Of a stretch of 64,000 bases of DNA, positions 61,853-64,000 are shown in pieces. Every line of letters starts with the position of its first letter. The stretch's first letter is position 1. The DNA is taken from positions 186,001 through 250,000 of the forward strand of contig NZ_JAKZGR010000001.1 of NCBI RefSeq assembly GCF_022549675.1, given 5' to 3'. This stretch comes from Belliella kenyensis. GTDB lineage: Bacteria; Bacteroidota; Bacteroidia; Cytophagales; Cyclobacteriaceae. The notes under the pieces were generated by a model, which was not told the origin of the DNA, searched no databases, and worked only from the letters and a program-made list of their open reading frames with translations. The translations under genes were made by a program, and so were the position numbers.

Positions 61853-62954
61853 GAATTGGCCCTGATTTTAATTTTAATGAATAGGGTTGTGTTCTATTTA
61901 GAACAGCTTTGATTTCAGCTAAGATCGCAAGTGCTATTTCTTCGGAACCTTCGGCACCGATGTTTAATCCTACTGGTCCAAAAATCTTTTCACTCAAAAG
62001 TTTTCGTTCTTCTGTAGTGAAAAATGATAAAAGTTTTTCACTTTTCTTTTGTGGACCTAGGATGCCAATGTAGGGGAGTGGGTGTCCGATTAGCTTTCTT
62101 AGTACTTCTTTTTCATAATCAAAATTATGCGTCATGAGAAGCACCACAGTATGATAATCAAAACTTAAACCATCCACAGCCTCATCTGCAGTTGCCACCA
62201 CGATTTGTTGAGCACTAGGAAACCTCTCCGGGGAGGCATATTGCTTCCTACCATCTACCAAAATAAGACTCCAGTCCAAAATATCGATCATTTTGGCAAG
62301 AGGGATCGTATCATTCCCCGCTCCAAATAAAACAACTCGTAAAGTAGGTGGCACAAATTCTATAAATACTTCCAAGTCATTCTTCCCATTCAACGGAACT
62401 ATTTTGGAAACTATATCTGACTTTCTGGATAGCACCTGATTCAGCTCAGATTGAATATTTTCAGGAATAAAATGCTGCTTAAAGATTTCATCGTCTGATC
62501 GAGCAAGCATCACAGTGCCTATTTGTACTTCACGGGTCTTTTTTGTCGAAAAAACTGTCAGCAGCCTTGAGATAACCCGTTTTTCTATGGCTTTTTCTAA
62601 AAGAATTACAGGGTTGTAAGGATTGGTATAGTCAAGTGGTTCTATGAGAACATAAATGATTCCATTACATCCTAACCCTAATCCGAACTTTTGGTCATCC
62701 TCATCTGTGGTATCATAAATTGCAAGCATGGATTGTTTGGTAAACATCACCGCTTGGGCTTTTCTAAGTGCATCACCTTCCAAACATCCACCACTGATCG
62801 CTCCAGTAATTTTTCCAGATGAAGAGACCAGCATTCTCGCACCTGGTCGACGATAAGAAGAACCTTCGACTTTCACCACAGTAGCTAAGGCAGCTTGAAT
62901 TCCCGCTGCTTTATATTCGTAATAGGAGCTTAAAATAGACTGAAATTCTCTCAT
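61845..62954 (-). CDS. XdhC/CoxI-family cofactor insertion protein
   Basis: A 369-residue protein. The XdhC N-terminus has AALATVVKVEGSSYRRPGARMLV and ISGGCLEGD, and the C-terminal Rossmann domain has VVLFGAGNDTIPLAKMIDILDW and GPVGLNIGAEGSEEIALAILAEI. XdhC binds molybdenum cofactor and helps insert its sulfurated form into xanthine-dehydrogenase-like enzymes. It overlaps the MocA-like gene. The ATG at 62954 is used; an ATG six codons upstream is an alternative. Confidence 0.9.
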   Translation of the reverse strand: MREFQSILSSYYEYKAAGIQAALATVVKVEGSSYRRPGARMLVSSSGKITGAISGGCLEGDALRKAQAVMFTKQSMLAIYDTTDEDDQKFGLGLGCNGIIYVLIEPLDYTNPYNPVILLEKAIEKRVISRLLTVFSTKKTREVQIGTVMLARSDDEIFKQHFIPENIQSELNQVLSRKSDIVSKIVPLNGKNDLEVFIEFVPPTLRVVLFGAGNDTIPLAKMIDILDWSLILVDGRKQYASPERFPSAQQIVVATADEAVDGLSFDYHTVVLLMTHNFDYEKEVLRKLIGHPLPYIGILGPQKKSEKLLSFFTTEERKLLSEKIFGPVGLNIGAEGSEEIALAILAEIKAVLNRTQPYSLKLKSGPIHG

Positions 62955-63127
62955 GATGGTAAATGTCTTCAATTATAGCCAAAACTGCTAATTGAGATTC
63001 AATGTTGGAGCAAAATGTTGATTCTTTGTCTAAGCATACTTTTCAAAAAAAATAAAAATGTAAAATGCATAAATACTTATCCACTTACTATAGGAATTCT
63101 TCAAAAAAACTTAGTATTTTGTAACAT

Positions 63128-63583
63128 ATGGCAAAATCTAGAGATACCTTTAATAAGAAAGAGAAGGAAAAGTTAAAACAAAAGAAAAAACAAGAGAAGC
63201 AAGATCGAAAAGATGCTAGAAAGTCAGGGGAAAAATCTTCCGACTTTGAGGATATGATTGCTTATGTCGATGAGTATGGAAATATAGTGGATACACCACC
63301 GGATCCAACTAAAAAACGTACTGAAATTGATGTGGATAGTATCGAGATCGGAGTTCCCAAATATGCTGCATCTGAAGATGACAATGCGAGCGTAAGAAAA
63401 GGAAAAGTTACATTTTTTAATGAATCCAAAGGATATGGCTTCATAAAAGATGAACAAACTCAAGAAAGTATCTTCGTTCATATTAATGGCTGTGTAGATA
63501 AAATCAAGGAGAATGATAAGGTCAACTTTGAAACCGAGAAGACTCCTAAAGGTCTCAGCGCAGTTAGTGTAAAACTTGCATAA
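63128..63583 (+). CDS. Cold-shock-domain protein with lysine-rich N-terminal extension
   Basis: A 151-residue protein. Residues 1-45 are a highly charged Lys/Glu/Arg extension (KKEKEKLKQKKKQEKQDRKD), the middle is acidic, and the last 65 residues are a cold-shock domain (KGKVTFFNESKGYGFIKDE with the RNP1-like GYGFI and RNP2-like IFVHI motifs). CSD proteins bind single-stranded nucleic acid. The long basic extension may add RNA or ribosome binding. The next gene starts 13 bases later. Confidence 0.9.
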   Translation: MAKSRDTFNKKEKEKLKQKKKQEKQDRKDARKSGEKSSDFEDMIAYVDEYGNIVDTPPDPTKKRTEIDVDSIEIGVPKYAASEDDNASVRKGKVTFFNESKGYGFIKDEQTQESIFVHINGCVDKIKENDKVNFETEKTPKGLSAVSVKLA

Positions 63584-63595
63584 TTCTACATTTTC

Positions 63596-64000
63596 ATGAA
63601 AATTCCAAGTCTTGTTCAAATCAAGAAAGAATTATCATATCTCAATGATCAGGAACTAACAAACCTGATCATTGATTTGAGTAAATTTAGTCGTGACAAT
63701 AAGTCTTACTTATTTTTCAAACTTTTCGAGAGAGATAATCCACGGTTATTTGTAGAAATGGTTCAAGAGGAACTTGAACTAGATTTCTCAAAATCCAATT
63801 CGAATAATTTTCATGCAGCAAAGAAGGCAGCTCAAGCATTGCGCAGAAAACTCAACAAACATCTCAAGCTTAAAAATGATACCACTGTACAAATAGAATT
63901 GATTGTATTTTTTTGCAAGAATCTAAAAGCATATGGTTATTTGAGACATGGACATCCAGTCATCCAAAATCTCTATGATGCCCAATTGCGTAAAATCCAA
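63596..64000 (+). CDS. Helical hypothetical protein, C-terminus cut by window edge
   Basis: The frame opens at the ATG at 63596 and stays open to 64000, giving 135 residues without a stop. It is helical and lysine-rich (IKKELSYLNDQELTNLIIDLSKF, ALRRKLNKHLKLKND), with a resemblance to the DUF6155 family that I hold only tentatively. It follows the cold-shock gene by 13 bases and is likely co-transcribed. No function can be stated. Confidence 0.65.
   Translation, partial: MKIPSLVQIKKELSYLNDQELTNLIIDLSKFSRDNKSYLFFKLFERDNPRLFVEMVQEELELDFSKSNSNNFHAAKKAAQALRRKLNKHLKLKNDTTVQIELIVFFCKNLKAYGYLRHGHPVIQNLYDAQLRKIQ

Noticed and set aside
1-64000. CRISPR array or insertion sequence
   Set aside because: No regularly spaced direct repeats and no transposase frame or matching terminal inverted repeats were seen by eye; only the two tRNA copies repeat at length.

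Overview
The window looks like a chromosomal segment of a Bacteroidota bacterium, most likely order Cytophagales. The DNA is AT-rich and ribosome binding sites are mostly absent. Promoters fit the Bacteroidota TTTG / TANNTTTG pattern (clearest before the tRNA-Glu pair). Many genes belong to families typical of the phylum: TonB receptor with a carboxypeptidase-like domain, DUF4876, DUF6850, DUF5777, DUF4301, DUF6134. No rRNA, insertion sequence, integrase, CRISPR array or prophage head gene was seen.

Layout. 1-4.4 kb: the start of smc (leftward, cut by the window edge), then a small membrane protein, a Rieske lipoprotein / YceI / DUF5777 operon and a WYL regulator. 4.5-28.5 kb: one leftward 16-gene run encoding a full extracellular contractile injection system (eCIS, the Afp/PVC/AlgoCIS type). 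Its order is AAA+ ATPase, cap, a 274-aa protein (candidate cap adaptor), a single large sheath, two tube proteins, a DUF5908 microprotein, a LysM hub protein, VgrG-like spike, PAAR tip, gp25, two large baseplate proteins (gp6- and gp7-like), a 1319-aa fibre-position protein with an internal duplication, the CIS tape measure and a 1284-aa cargo-like protein with a nuclease-like C-terminus. A long leader with an inverted repeat over the predicted promoter precedes it.

29-37 kb: DUF4301, the 5-oxoprolinase genes pxpABC with a divergent LacI regulator, a eukaryotic-type glycogen branching enzyme, a GNAT acetyltransferase and an ArfB-like release factor. 37.9-46.9 kb: a two-component system followed by TonB receptor, DUF4876 lipoprotein, DUF6850 barrel and di-haem cytochrome c peroxidase, probably one nutrient or metal acquisition unit. 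47-57.5 kb: mostly housekeeping genes: ROK kinase, KAS III, DtxR-type regulator with a candidate operator, glycosyltransferase, dapD, TPR lipoprotein, exported DnaJ-like zinc-finger protein, BaiN-type flavoprotein, Hpt protein, gapdh. 57.7-64 kb: two identical tRNA-Glu genes, a B12-type radical SAM protein, DUF1080 hydrolase, MocA/XdhC cofactor genes and a cold-shock protein.

The eCIS is the standout. Its parts are recognisable, but the cargo architecture, the enlarged sheath, the duplicated fibre module and the promoter palindrome are specific features that deserve a closer look.
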